Of a DNA stretch of 64,000 nt, positions 11,692 through 21,320 are shown piece by piece. The stretch spans positions 7,498,875 through 7,562,874 of the forward strand of contig OZ234495.1 in assembly GCA_965153455.1 (NCBI GenBank), in the 5' to 3' direction. The stretch is from Sphagnum compactum (Eukaryota; Bryophyta; Sphagnopsida; Sphagnales). The translations under genes were made by a program, and so were the position numbers. Positions within the stretch are counted from its first letter, which is position 1. Each line of letters begins with the position of its first letter. The notes beneath the pieces were generated by a model. That model worked only from the letters and a program-made list of their open reading frames with translations. It searched no databases and was not told the DNA's origin.

Positions 11692-11853
11692 ATTGACTAC
11701 CCGTACCCAAAAAAAGAAAAGAAAAAAACAACTATAGTGTTGCTTGACTACAACCAACAATGTAGAGCACATATTGACTACCCATACCCAAAAAAATTAA
11801 AAAATAAATAAACAACTATAGTGTCGCTTGACTACAACCAACAATGTAGAGCT
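11689..11853 (-). repeat. 81-bp tandem duplication in the copia leader
   Basis: Units start at 11689 and 11770 and differ by a few bases. Each contains CATATTGACTACCC and ACAACTATAGTG, so the region holding the gag ATG (11691) is duplicated and gives a second ATG at 11772. Confidence 0.85.
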
Positions 11854-11963
11854 CTCTGCAGGTTCTAACTATATAGACTCAAAGCAACTCCCATCAAACT
11901 CAACAAGTCACTACCCTTGTAGCTTTCAAACTCAGAAAATCACTACACTTGTAGCTTTCGGCA

Positions 11964-11975
11964 GCTCTGATACCA
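11964..11975 (-). other. Primer-binding site, initiator-Met tRNA
   Basis: On the element strand it reads TGGTATCAGAGC, the usual plant copia primer site complementary to the 3' end of initiator Met-tRNA. It begins immediately after the CA end of the LTR. Confidence 0.93.
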
Positions 11976-12120
11976 TGATAAAATGATACAAGAGATATTT
12001 TTTCCAGAACCCCAAGGGTTGAATATATACAGAGAAGCATTGTCACATGTTTCTTTTAAACATGTTGGTGACAGTAACTAAACTAACACTTAACTAATAC
12101 TGTACATGATGGTGGCAACA
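11976..12120 (-). repeat. 5' LTR of the copia element (~145 bp)
   Basis: On the plus strand it runs from TGATAAAATG to GGCAACA, giving TG...CA ends, and abuts the primer-binding site exactly. It contains TATATATTC on the element strand. The inner boundary is firm. The outer boundary at 12120 is the best TG/CA candidate but is not confirmed by a target duplication. Confidence 0.7.
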
Positions 12121-14154
12121 TCATATATATTAATTCAGTAAGTCTGTTTGTGACGGAGGTTTTGGGGGGTGGGGGAGGGAGAGGCCGGTGAAGCAGTGGG
12201 TGACAGGTGACGGGGCGGGGGGGGGCCAGTAGAGGGGGGACCAGCATTTAGTGCGCAAGGTTCGAAACTAATTATAGTAGCTGTACAGGTAGGAGTGGTG
12301 AAAACATGTGAAGCAGCAGTGGAGGCGCTCAGGAAAAAGGAGAGTCAGGGTGAAACTCAGTTTATCACAAGAATTGATGGTTTTCTGAGGTTCCCCACCC
12401 CACCCCCCACACCCCCCTTTTCTTGAATGAATGGTAATGTGCTGTTTTGCAGGTTTTTCTTTAATCTCATCCTGTTTATGACCAAACTTAGGGTTCTGGT
12501 GGTATGTTTTTCCTTACATTACAGATAACTCTATAGTTTCAAATTACTTTAACTGTTTACTAATTTAGTTTTGGGTCTTGAATTATCTACATCAATTACA
12601 AACACGAGCAAAAGCCAAGATGAATAAAAACTTGTCTAAAACATAATAGTATAAGAATTACCTTTTTCAAGATGTGGGGTGTGTAAAAAAGTGGGGCATT
12701 TTATTTTTTTTGTAGGCCAATCATTTCAACCTAAGGTCTTTAATTTTGGTTGCACAGGGGAAGGACTGGGCGGGGGGGAGCTCAACGGGTGCATTATGCA
12801 CCGGGTTCACACTAGTCTTAATAATTTAGGCACTGCTCACTTCTTCTAGAACTTACATGCACTGCTAGAAACTAATTCATCCTAAAATTAGTTGAACTGG
12901 GGGCGTAATTCCATCACATAAATGAGCCAACTAGCTGCCATTGCCCCACTGACTTCATCGGCTCCTCATTGTAGGTTTATATGAGGATGTAATAATCTGT
13001 TCAAAGTAAACAGTATCTAACCCATTCAGGCTGCAACAGCTTGTGAATGCTTCAATTTCAGCTTTGCCCCTACACAAGCAAGAATCCAAGTCTACAGCAA
13101 AGAGAGGTCTACACCAAGGGTAGTGAATGTGGCACCCGGCATCCTGAACAGATGCTTTTTACCCAAACATGACTGGTGACTACATGGGTTCTTGGAACAT
13201 AGGATTCAGAGATGACTTGCTAAATACATTGTAGAGATTCCAGATGCAGCATTATATCAGCAAACAAGGAAAAGAGGAAACTGCAACTTCAGAAAAACTG
13301 AGGAGCGGTTTGAAAATAGCAAGTCACATGCCTGCTATATACTGTAACAAAAAAAAGAATTAGAACAAAGTTGCAGTATATGCAGTAAAGAAAATCTCTC
13401 ACATGCCCACTGTGCATCAACAACACACATGTTTGGTGACTTGCAACCCTTAACATTCCCATTGACTTTGTCACCTGTCAACTGCACGTTCTGATTGATA
13501 ATATGGAATAACTAACTGTGTGGAGTTTCTGCCACAAGTCCAGAAGTATTGGGAAGATTCAGACATGAGGCAGCTAAGGACACATAACCTATAGGAACAA
13601 CACCACAAAAGAAAGGAGAGACTAGAGGAAAAAAACAAAAAATTGGCAAATGAGTAAAATAAGCAAGCCATATTAGCAAAGAACTTTAAGAACGAAGTGT
13701 CCTTCCAAGAGCTAAATTTTTTGTATAAAAACACACTCTAAATCTATGCTTATGACATTGTATGCAACTTAGCAAAGTCCAAAATTTGACCAGGCATGAG
13801 TTTCTGCATGATAGAAGCCTACAGCAACGGTCATCTGCAAACTTCCTGAATATTTCAAAGTTTGTTAACAGACAGATGACAGATGAATGTTTCCTTCCAC
13901 ACAACACACCTAATCAACTACTACCATATGTCCATAAATGAGCTAGAAGCAACCACAACAGAAATACACAAACAATAAGGAGGCAGGCCTCACTGGCTTC
14001 TTTTGAAAGTAACATACCATGAGAGTCTCTAAAGCCAGCAAACTTCATCATCCCCAAATAAATTGTAAAAGAAACACTCGATTCTCAACTGAATGCAGTC
14101 GTTTGACACTAAGAAATTTGTACAAAAGAAGCATATATTTGGGGCCAACATTGC
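12121..14154. other. Intergenic, with G-rich and C-rich tracts
   Basis: No gene is supported between the copia element and the HSP20-like stop codon. At 12160-12240 there are several runs of 4-9 G, and at 12396-12418 a C-rich tract. A weak copy of repeat A lies at about 12895-12975. Confidence 0.55.
12895..12975 (+). repeat. Repeat A, weak partial copy
   Basis: Shares AACTAGCTGCCAT, ACTGACTTCATC and GCTCCTCA with the other copies but is shorter and more diverged. It lies 1.2 kb beyond the HSP20-like stop, in the same orientation relative to that gene as the intronic copies. Confidence 0.45.
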
Positions 14155-17100
14155 TCAAAGATACCTAACCATTTTGGTTTTGGGTACCAAAACCCGCAGA
14201 AACCCATCACTGCAGATATTCCCCAAACCCACCAAACAGTTAGGTCCTGTTTGCAAACACCAAACACCAAATAGTTCTCCCAGTGACAAAATATTGTGAA
14301 AAAGAAAGCACAAGATTGATGACTTACATGAAGTCTGCAGTGACTGCACCAATATCTCCATTTTTGGGAATGTGCCATATTGCACGGTATGGGCCTTGGG
14401 CAAGTTCCTGACGATGATAGACCCCCCCATTGCCACTGCCGCTTTTCCACCAATCAGTTGATCGATTTCCTGTAATGATCAGGCTGACAGGGCCATGATT
14501 GACCACCCTCAGCCACGTGCACTCCATGAGGCAGGATTGCCAAACAATCATTCTTTCAAGGCAATCACATGCTTATTGGTAGACACAACAGTGCACTGGC
14601 ATATGACACAGCTTTATCCTATTAAGTATGGCACTAATGCATCAGCATAAGAAGGATAAAAATTAGGGTTGTGTGCAGCCTTCCCCAACAGAACCACTTT
14701 GAGGATGGGCAAAAGAGTCTCAGGGATCCAGAGCCAACAGAAGATCTGGAGTGAGGTGTGCATGTGAACCTTCTCAACCGAACTGTTCTCTTGACCAGCT
14801 TAAACCTCGCAAGTCAACTAAGAAAGCACAAGTAACTCTACTTGTAGTTTCTTGGTGAAAATACCAATAATCACCTAATTCCTCTACGATATGCCAATAC
14901 CAGCCTCCATAACCCCCAGCTGTTGAACTGTACCCAGTGATATTAAGCATCCTAGTTTACTGCTACAAAACTAAGTGCCAGAAAACAAAGCATGAAATTA
15001 GTAAGTGGGTCACACAGTCCGTTCATAAATACCTGCCATGGTCAATCTCAACACGAATGCCATCAACGTTGACCCCTGGTAGTTCAACAGTGACCACATA
15101 TGCTGTGCCTGACTCCACAACATCCATGCGGGGAAACCACTCAAAACCTAGAAAGCAGAGCATAGAGCCACATCAGCATTCTCTGAACCTCAGCAACATA
15201 CACAACAAAGAGTACACCATCCACATTTTTCTGCAGTTTCAATGGATCAACCATGGGAATTGGCCAATCATCAACAAAAAGCCACCCGTCAACCCTCCTC
15301 AAGGTTTTCTGGCACCAATATTTCTTCAGAGCCAAGAAAGAGTACCTAGGCATTCTCCAAGAGGCTGAGCTGACTGATCTTCTGTCACCAGAGTCAAATT
15401 CTCCTTATCATCTCCTTGCTCTATGGCTGCACTACGTGCAAACAAAGGTGCACCAACCTGCTCATTTTCTCTCACTGCTGGCTTACTGAACAAAGGGCCT
15501 GTCTTGGCAGATTCTGTATCTGCTGCCTGCACTAGATCTGTTGGCCCAAGGGCTGAAACCGGCAGACTTAGCAGTGAATCTTCTTCTTCTTCAGACTGAT
15601 TCACCTGTGTAAAATCCGTCAGACATTCAAGAGCCTACTCAAACCCCACAAGTAATGCTTGTTGCATCCACTCTCAACAATTCCCAAGTGTTTTACTTAA
15701 GTCTATTTGCACTCACTGCCCAGACATACATTCCAAGATTCACCAGCATGTACAATCTTGGCAATATGCATCTAATTGTGGTTGAACAAATTTTTTATTT
15801 ACCCTAATTGCAAAAGAATAAAAGAGAAGGAAAATCTTAGACTTTACACCTGAGACGTAGAGGCACAACGCATAAACCTTGCATCATCCAATGCAGGCCT
15901 TCCATAATTCACCCGACCATCTCTGCGTGCCATACATGCCTGTCATCCCACACTACAAGGACTTCAGAACCCTTTCTATCACCAAAATTAAGACACCCTT
16001 CCAACAGTACAGAATGACTGCTGAGTGTTTGCAATCTTCAGCACCACACAATATGCAATTATTGCATGAATTATGTATGTCTCTATATATGAGATTGCAG
16101 AGAAAACTCCATGATGGCACTTTGACAGGAACAGTTGTGATAGTTCCAGGAGTACTGACCAAACTAACATGACAAGAATGAGTACAGCGTGCAGTCAAAA
16201 CCTTATGAGTGTCACTCACAAAGTATCAGACCATCACTTTACCATGAATAGCAATGACTAGCTGGCATGACTCCCCCACTGAATTCATCTGCTCCCAATG
16301 GTGGATGTTGAAAAATATGTAAAAACTCGCCCTAATATTCTCTAGTGTATTTAGTCAACCATTGTTAGGCACAAGAACTCAGCAACAATCTTCCAGGATC
16401 TTATGAAATAGAAGAAAACTTCTGCAGTGGACAGACACATTCTCTGAAAATTAGGCCAGGTTTTCACACTGGACAAGGGTAGGGCCCTCACCCTTCCTTG
16501 GTTTTCAGTGCCCATCACTCTACCACCCTCATGCCTAGGCACCTCAAAACAAGGAAGGGCCTCTGGCTCTACCCTTCTCCTATACACAATAATCCACCCC
16601 AATTTCAGGCAAACAATTATTCTAGACTCTGCATCCTGGGTTTCTCTCACATTTCCAGAAGCAACAGAAACTCGGTCATGATGTTGGTTAGCACTCCAGA
16701 GACACAGCAAATGTCAAAGGTCAATAGTATCTTCATTTCAAGTAGCAACAAATTTGTCAAGGTATAAGCCTCATTTTCTGCATTTGGCTTGCTCAAGTAC
16801 AAGCAACTATCTCAGCCAAAGGCATAAAGGCCTACATAGAGAGCAGTGGTCAGGTCCTCCTGGCACCCTGAACATAATATCCTTTCAGCACATGCTGGGA
16901 CTACTTGGATGCAGAACCATCCATCCACTAAAGCCACTGGAAAAAAACATATCTATGAGATTGGAAGAGAAAAATTCCCCAATAACACTTCAGAATAACA
17001 ACACTTTGAAAGGGGTAATCAGCAAACCACAACTACCACGACAAGAATAAACTTGGTTATAACCTCATGACATGAGTGTCACTCACAAAGTACCAGACCA

Positions 17101-17739
17101 TCACCTTGAGCAGGAATAATAGCAGTGACTAGCTGCCATGACCATCTCGAACAACTTCATCAGCTGCTCCTAGGAGTAGATGAGCATCAAACAATCTGCT
17201 GAAAATTCCAGGCAAAGAATTGTGCAAAAAATCTGTTTCTGGAGTTTCTGTCACATTGCTTTTCAACATATAGGAATGGCAACAAAAAAATAAAAAATAT
17301 AAAAATCAGTCAAGTGACTGCCCTAACATGTGCAACATATATCCACAACCTTGTGGCATATATTGTGCAATAAAATTCGAATAATAATGCTTCGGCAGAT
17401 TTTCTAGGCAAAAGAGGATGGCGGTCGCACAACAACAGTCCTTATACGGACGCTTCATAATTGCGAGCCAAAGCGGCGGCAGTGCAATGTTTGCAGATGT
17501 GTCTTTCAAGTGCACAACAATTGTAAAAGAATTCGGCAAAAAGTGTGCACGCAATATACCTATGTTACACAAAACAAAAAAAAAAGACTCGTCATTGCAC
17601 GATTTTGGTTTTTTTGGTGAAGAAGAATGTTTTCCACGTAGGTACGTACCTCTCGTGAGATGGAGGTTTGATTCACTGCTAGGTGAGAAGCCAAGAGCTG
17701 CAAGCGAACCCTTGCACGTTCCTCCTTCTTCGAGTCCAT
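14155..17739 (-). CDS. HSP20-like (alpha-crystallin domain) protein, six exons
   Basis: Coding exons on the minus strand, in order: 17650-17739, 15850-15939, 15346-15604, 15033-15147, 14328-14483, 14155-14209. All introns are GT-AG and phases agree, giving 254 residues. Residues 1-60 are basic, with a MARRDGRVNYGRP patch. Residues 61-146 are acidic/polar and probably disordered. Residues 147-249 are a C-terminal alpha-crystallin domain: WFPRMDVVESGTAYVVTVEL, LPGVNVDGIRVEID, then LIITGNR and the closing strand DFIDGFLRVLVPK. The layout matches the plant 'HSP20-like chaperones superfamily' with a long N-terminal extension, which includes the Arabidopsis IDM2-type proteins, more than classical small heat-shock proteins: there is no C-terminal I-x-I motif, and it has five introns. 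The client or complex is unknown. Intron 1 is 1.7 kb and carries two copies of repeat A. Confidence 0.9.
16180..16853 (+). repeat. Repeat A copy in intron 1 of the HSP20-like gene, split by a foldback insert
   Basis: Starts with AACCTTATGAGTGTCACTCAC, continues with AGACCATCAC, GTGACTAGCTGGCATGA-like text and CATCTGCTCCCAATGG, and after an insert of roughly 300 bp resumes at about 16668 with TGATGTTGGTTAGCACTC, GAGACACAG and AGGTCAATAGTAT. This matches 61790-62199 over both halves. The insert contains a foldback at 16475-16576. Confidence 0.8.
16475..16576. repeat. Foldback element (~37-bp imperfect arms)
   Basis: The left arm (AAGGGTAGGGCC...TTCAGTGCC, 16475-16512) pairs with the right arm (GGCACCTCAAAACAAGG...CTACCCTT, 16538-16576) over about 37 bp with several mismatches. 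It lies in intron 1 of the HSP20-like gene, inside a repeat A copy. Confidence 0.75.
17060..17270 (+). repeat. Repeat A, second copy in the same intron
   Basis: Contains AACCTCATGACATGAGTGTC, ACTCACAAAGTACCAGACC, GTGACTAGCTGCCATGACC and CATCAGCTGCTCC, collinear with the first half of the other copies. Confidence 0.8.
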
Positions 17740-17989
17740 TTGCGCCTAATAAGTCGTTCGTCAGACTTCTTCGGCTGCCCGAATTCCAATTGCGGATTTC
17801 ACACACCAGCAAGAAAGATCAACTAACTGGAGCAATGAAAGAAAGAAAGAAAGAAAGAACGCAAAGAATTTGGTTCAGAGCGAGCGTCGTCACGCGAACA
17901 AGGTCGCGGATTCTCGTCACCACATGCGAGCGATCCTCTCAAACTGCCCGTTTGTGAACACAGCGGTGCCACAGCCATGCTCTCTCTTT

Positions 17990-19040
17990 GTCTACCTACT
18001 TACCTGAATACATACCTACCTACTACCTACCTACCTACCCATCCTCCAGCCTACTACCCAACTTGAAATTTGGTTGTGCTGACCGTGTACCACCAAGGAA
18101 CTGAACGGGAACCAATAGGGCCGTTATGTGAATGGTAATGCCCTTGAACTGGGGCATTCCCGAAACAAGCTCGCGAGGGTGCTTGTTTCACCCCGCTCTG
18201 AGGGTGTTATTTCCTGCCAGAGTGAACCAACAGCCACCAATGCACCAGTTGGCCGTTCTGTCCACCGGATGGGCTGCGTTTTTTCATTTGGCGTAAGATG
18301 GGGTTCATCATAGTCCATTTCTTTTCGCTGCTGACCACTATACTTGTCTTTTTTTTGGTTTGCTCTTTCTTGTTTTTTCCTGGACCTGACCTCACACATA
18401 GCTACCATGCTCACCTTCCTACCTTCATAAATATTGTACCAACCTTAGTACCTTCCTAATTATCCCTAGCTACCTTAATAACTAGTTCTCCTACTGATCT
18501 AATTACTATACTAACTACTTACCTTACTAACCTAGCTACCTTGTTAACTACATACCCTATTGACTTAATCATTGTACTAACTACCTACCCTATTGACCTA
18601 GCTACATTACTATTTAATAACCCTATATACACAACCACCCTATTGACATAAATATTCTACAAACCTAGTCACCTTGATAAGGTAACTTGTTTCCTACGTA
18701 CTAACTTGCCTATCTACCTAGCTACCTATGTTAGTGTAACTTTCTTCCTACCTACTAACTTGCCTACCTACATGCTTACCTATTTTAGTACCTATCTACT
18801 TTGTTCCTTGAACTTCCTTTCTACTTACTAATTTGCCTATTAACCCAACTACCTACCTATATACCTATATACATACTTACTCTAGTACCTATCTACCTTG
18901 CTCCTTGAACTTCCTTTTTACTTATTAACTTGCCTACTAACCCAACTACCTATTCATATACCTACTTACCTACCTATGCACCCACCTTCCTACCTACCAT
19001 TATGTTCACCTACCTACCTAGGTTTTTTACATAACCAAAT
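17990..19040. repeat. Degenerate (TACC)n / ACCTACCTA region with a foldback at its start
   Basis: About 1 kb dominated by CTACCTA-type text, dense at 18000-18050 and 18400-19020 and heavily diverged. Between these lies a GC-richer patch with inverted repeats: AATGCCC/GGGGCATT (18137-18158) and GAAACAAGC/GCTTGTTTC (18162-18190). No gene is supported. Confidence 0.7.
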
Positions 19041-20389
19041 AACTAATTACCTATTCACTTTTCCCACCCCCCAGCCCCCCAATCCTACCTATCAATTTAT
19101 TAAGGTTCGCCCTAGTTCATAGATGATGAACATAGGTCCCCACATGTAGGTATTACAAACAACTTATAGTGGAAACAATGTCATAATTGCAGCCATTTTG
19201 ATTTAGTTAATTCATATTTTATTAAATTTTGTTTACTAATTTATTTATGGAATGAACATTACAATACATCTTTTTATGTAATTATTATAAGTATGTACTA
19301 TCGGATTATGGTTTAGGTTTAAGGTTGGGACACATAAATTAGTTAACAAGTTTTTCACAAATCTATAGTAATTAACCTAAATTAGGCTAAATTTTAAGGT
19401 TTAGACATATGTGAAATAATATAATTTCATTCTATATATTTGTCAAAGAGAGCGGAAAAATTTAGTTTGGAGAGATCACACAAAGGTAAAAAACATATCT
19501 TTTCTTTGTTTTTTTACAAAATTTATTTGATTATTTTTTAAGATTAAAGTTTTTTTTCAATTAGTAAATCTTTGTAGTTTAAAATTTTAAAATTTTGGTT
19601 TTTTAAAATTTTCCTATGTTTTTCTTATTTTTATTCTTTTTGCATTATATAATTTGTGTATTTTGTATAATTTTTTGGGTTTAGGGCATATATCACTAGG
19701 ACTTTTTTTGTTAAGGTTTGTATAGTTAGGGTTGTAATAAGGCTTATGGAAAAATATCATTTGGATTTTTAGGGTTATGCCTTCTGATTTAATGTTTAAG
19801 AATTTGGTTCATATATATCAAGGCTTAAGGTTTATACTCTAGACTTTGTTCATTGTATTCGTTTTTTATTTTATCACTTATTTAGATCTATAACATAATT
19901 ATGAATCTCTTTTGTTTCCATATGTTCCATAGTTGTTAAAGTTCAATATTTTTTAACCCATTTCTGTTTAAATGCAATACCCATATCATATTGTGATAAT
20001 TAAATATTTGATTCCGCGCCAATACATCATGAAATTCATGTTTTCAAAATTATTTATTCATCTTATAGTATGATTTAACATATATAAAAATGAACATAAT
20101 GCAAAATTGATCACGTTGATGATATAAGGGGTTAGGGTTTAATGTAAAATTTACTACTTAATGTTAGAATTATGGTTTAGGTTTAGAGTTTAAGACATAT
20201 AAATTAATTAATATTTTTTATAAGTCTATAATAATTAAAATAAATCTAGGGTGCATTTTGGGCGGAATTTTTAGGGCTTAAACATATGTAAAACAATGCA
20301 ATGTCATTTTACATTTAAAAAAAAAAAAAAAAAACTTAACTTGGAAATATTACCAAATGGTAAAAGATATACTTTTTTTTTGCGTTTCC
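19041..20389. other. AT-rich intergenic, no gene seen
   Basis: Very AT-rich, with a poly-A run near 20318-20335 and isolated GCAATACC motifs (about 19973). No coding exon is recognised. Confidence 0.5.
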
Positions 20390-20670
20390 CTAAATGCAAT
20401 ACCTATATTCAAGTTTGTTTCAACATAACCTTTAGGTGATTTAGGTAATATGAGGTGTAGACCCAACCTTAAATGCAATACCCACATGTAGGGTCATTTC
20501 AAAATAACTAATATGTAGTTTGGGTGGCCTTTCAATGAAAACCAAAGCTTATATGCAATACCTGCATGCAAGTTCATTTTGAAATAATCCATAGGTGATT
20601 TAGACAACCTTAGGTGAATAATCAACCCTAAATGCAATATCCACATGTAAAGTCACTTCAAAATAAGTGG
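20390..20670. repeat. ~80-bp tandem array with ATGCAATACC core, four copies
   Basis: Units begin with AAATGCAATACCTAT, AAATGCAATACCCACATG, ATATGCAATACCTGCATG and AAATGCAATATCCACATG at about 80-bp spacing. Each is followed by GTTCATTTCAAAATAA- and GGTGATTTAGG-like text. Confidence 0.8.
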
Positions 20671-21059
20671 TTTGGGTACCCAAAACATGTCTTTTTATAT
20701 ACCTAAATTAATTTTATGACAATTAATTATCATGAATAATTATCTAAAATAATGATTTGAATAACTTATCAACATAAAAAATGTAATTAAGATAATAAAT
20801 TAAATATCAAATTATTGATTTGATTTTTAGATCTAAATTTTAATTGTCTACATAATTAAGGTTCAACCAAATAATCAGTTAATTAATATGAAGAAATAAA
20901 TGATTATGTAAATACGATGATCAATTATTTACATTATTTAAAATAAATTTTTAGTCATTCCTTAATTATGACATTATTTATTGATACTTAGACTAAATTA
21001 TTCGGTCATATGAATCCCATAAATATTAAAATGGAAACCTATATGCAAATATGGCAAAA

Positions 21060-21320
21060 GATGTTAAAAATCAGCAACTATTTATGGACCTATATGCGGG
21101 TATTGTAATGGATGTTATAAAAATCAACTACTAGACCTATCTGCGAGTATTACAATGAATGTTAAAAAACCAGCAACTATTTACAAGAACTATATGCAGG
21201 TATTGCAATGGATGTAAAAAAACCAACAACTATTTACAAGACCTACATGTGGGTATTGCATATTTGAAATGGCCTTATGGAAATTATAATAGAAAGGATG
21301 TAGGTATTGCACCATGTTCA
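21060..21320. repeat. ~55-60 bp tandem array with GGTATTGCAATGG core
   Basis: Four or five units of ACCTATATGCGGGTATTG(C/T)AATGGATGTTAAAAA plus CAACTATTTACAAG. The core is the reverse complement of the neighbouring GCAATACC arrays. Confidence 0.8.

Larger units (their letters stand above)
7761..12120 (-). mobile_element. Degenerate Ty1/copia LTR retrotransposon
   Basis: Minus-strand element in copia order: LTR, primer-binding site, gag, protease, integrase, reverse transcriptase, RNase H. The upstream LTR (11976-12120) is near whole. The downstream LTR is reduced to its last ~23 bp (7761-7783, 22/23 identical to 11976-11998), joined directly to the middle of RNase H, so a deletion removed the end of RNase H, the polypurine tract and most of that LTR. 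Frameshifts and stops break every domain, so it cannot be autonomous. No target-site duplication is seen: CACAA lies outside the left end and TCATA outside the proposed right end. It sits between TSPO and the HSP20-like gene, about 1.1 kb upstream of the TSPO start. Confidence 0.93.

Noticed and set aside
12361-12370. Right-hand target-site duplication (TATCACAA) for the copia element
   Set aside because: It resembles the left flank, but the DNA before it does not end in CA and it lies 240 bp beyond the best LTR end.
13289-13474. Candidate final exon of the HSP20-like gene (LTGDKVNGNVKG/MGMLRVASH)
   Set aside because: The phase does not fit, and a better exon at 14155-14209 supplies the expected DGFLRVLVPK end with correct phase and acceptor.
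17418-17957. 179-codon plus-strand frame
   Set aside because: It is the reverse strand of exon 1 and the start of intron 1 of the HSP20-like gene.
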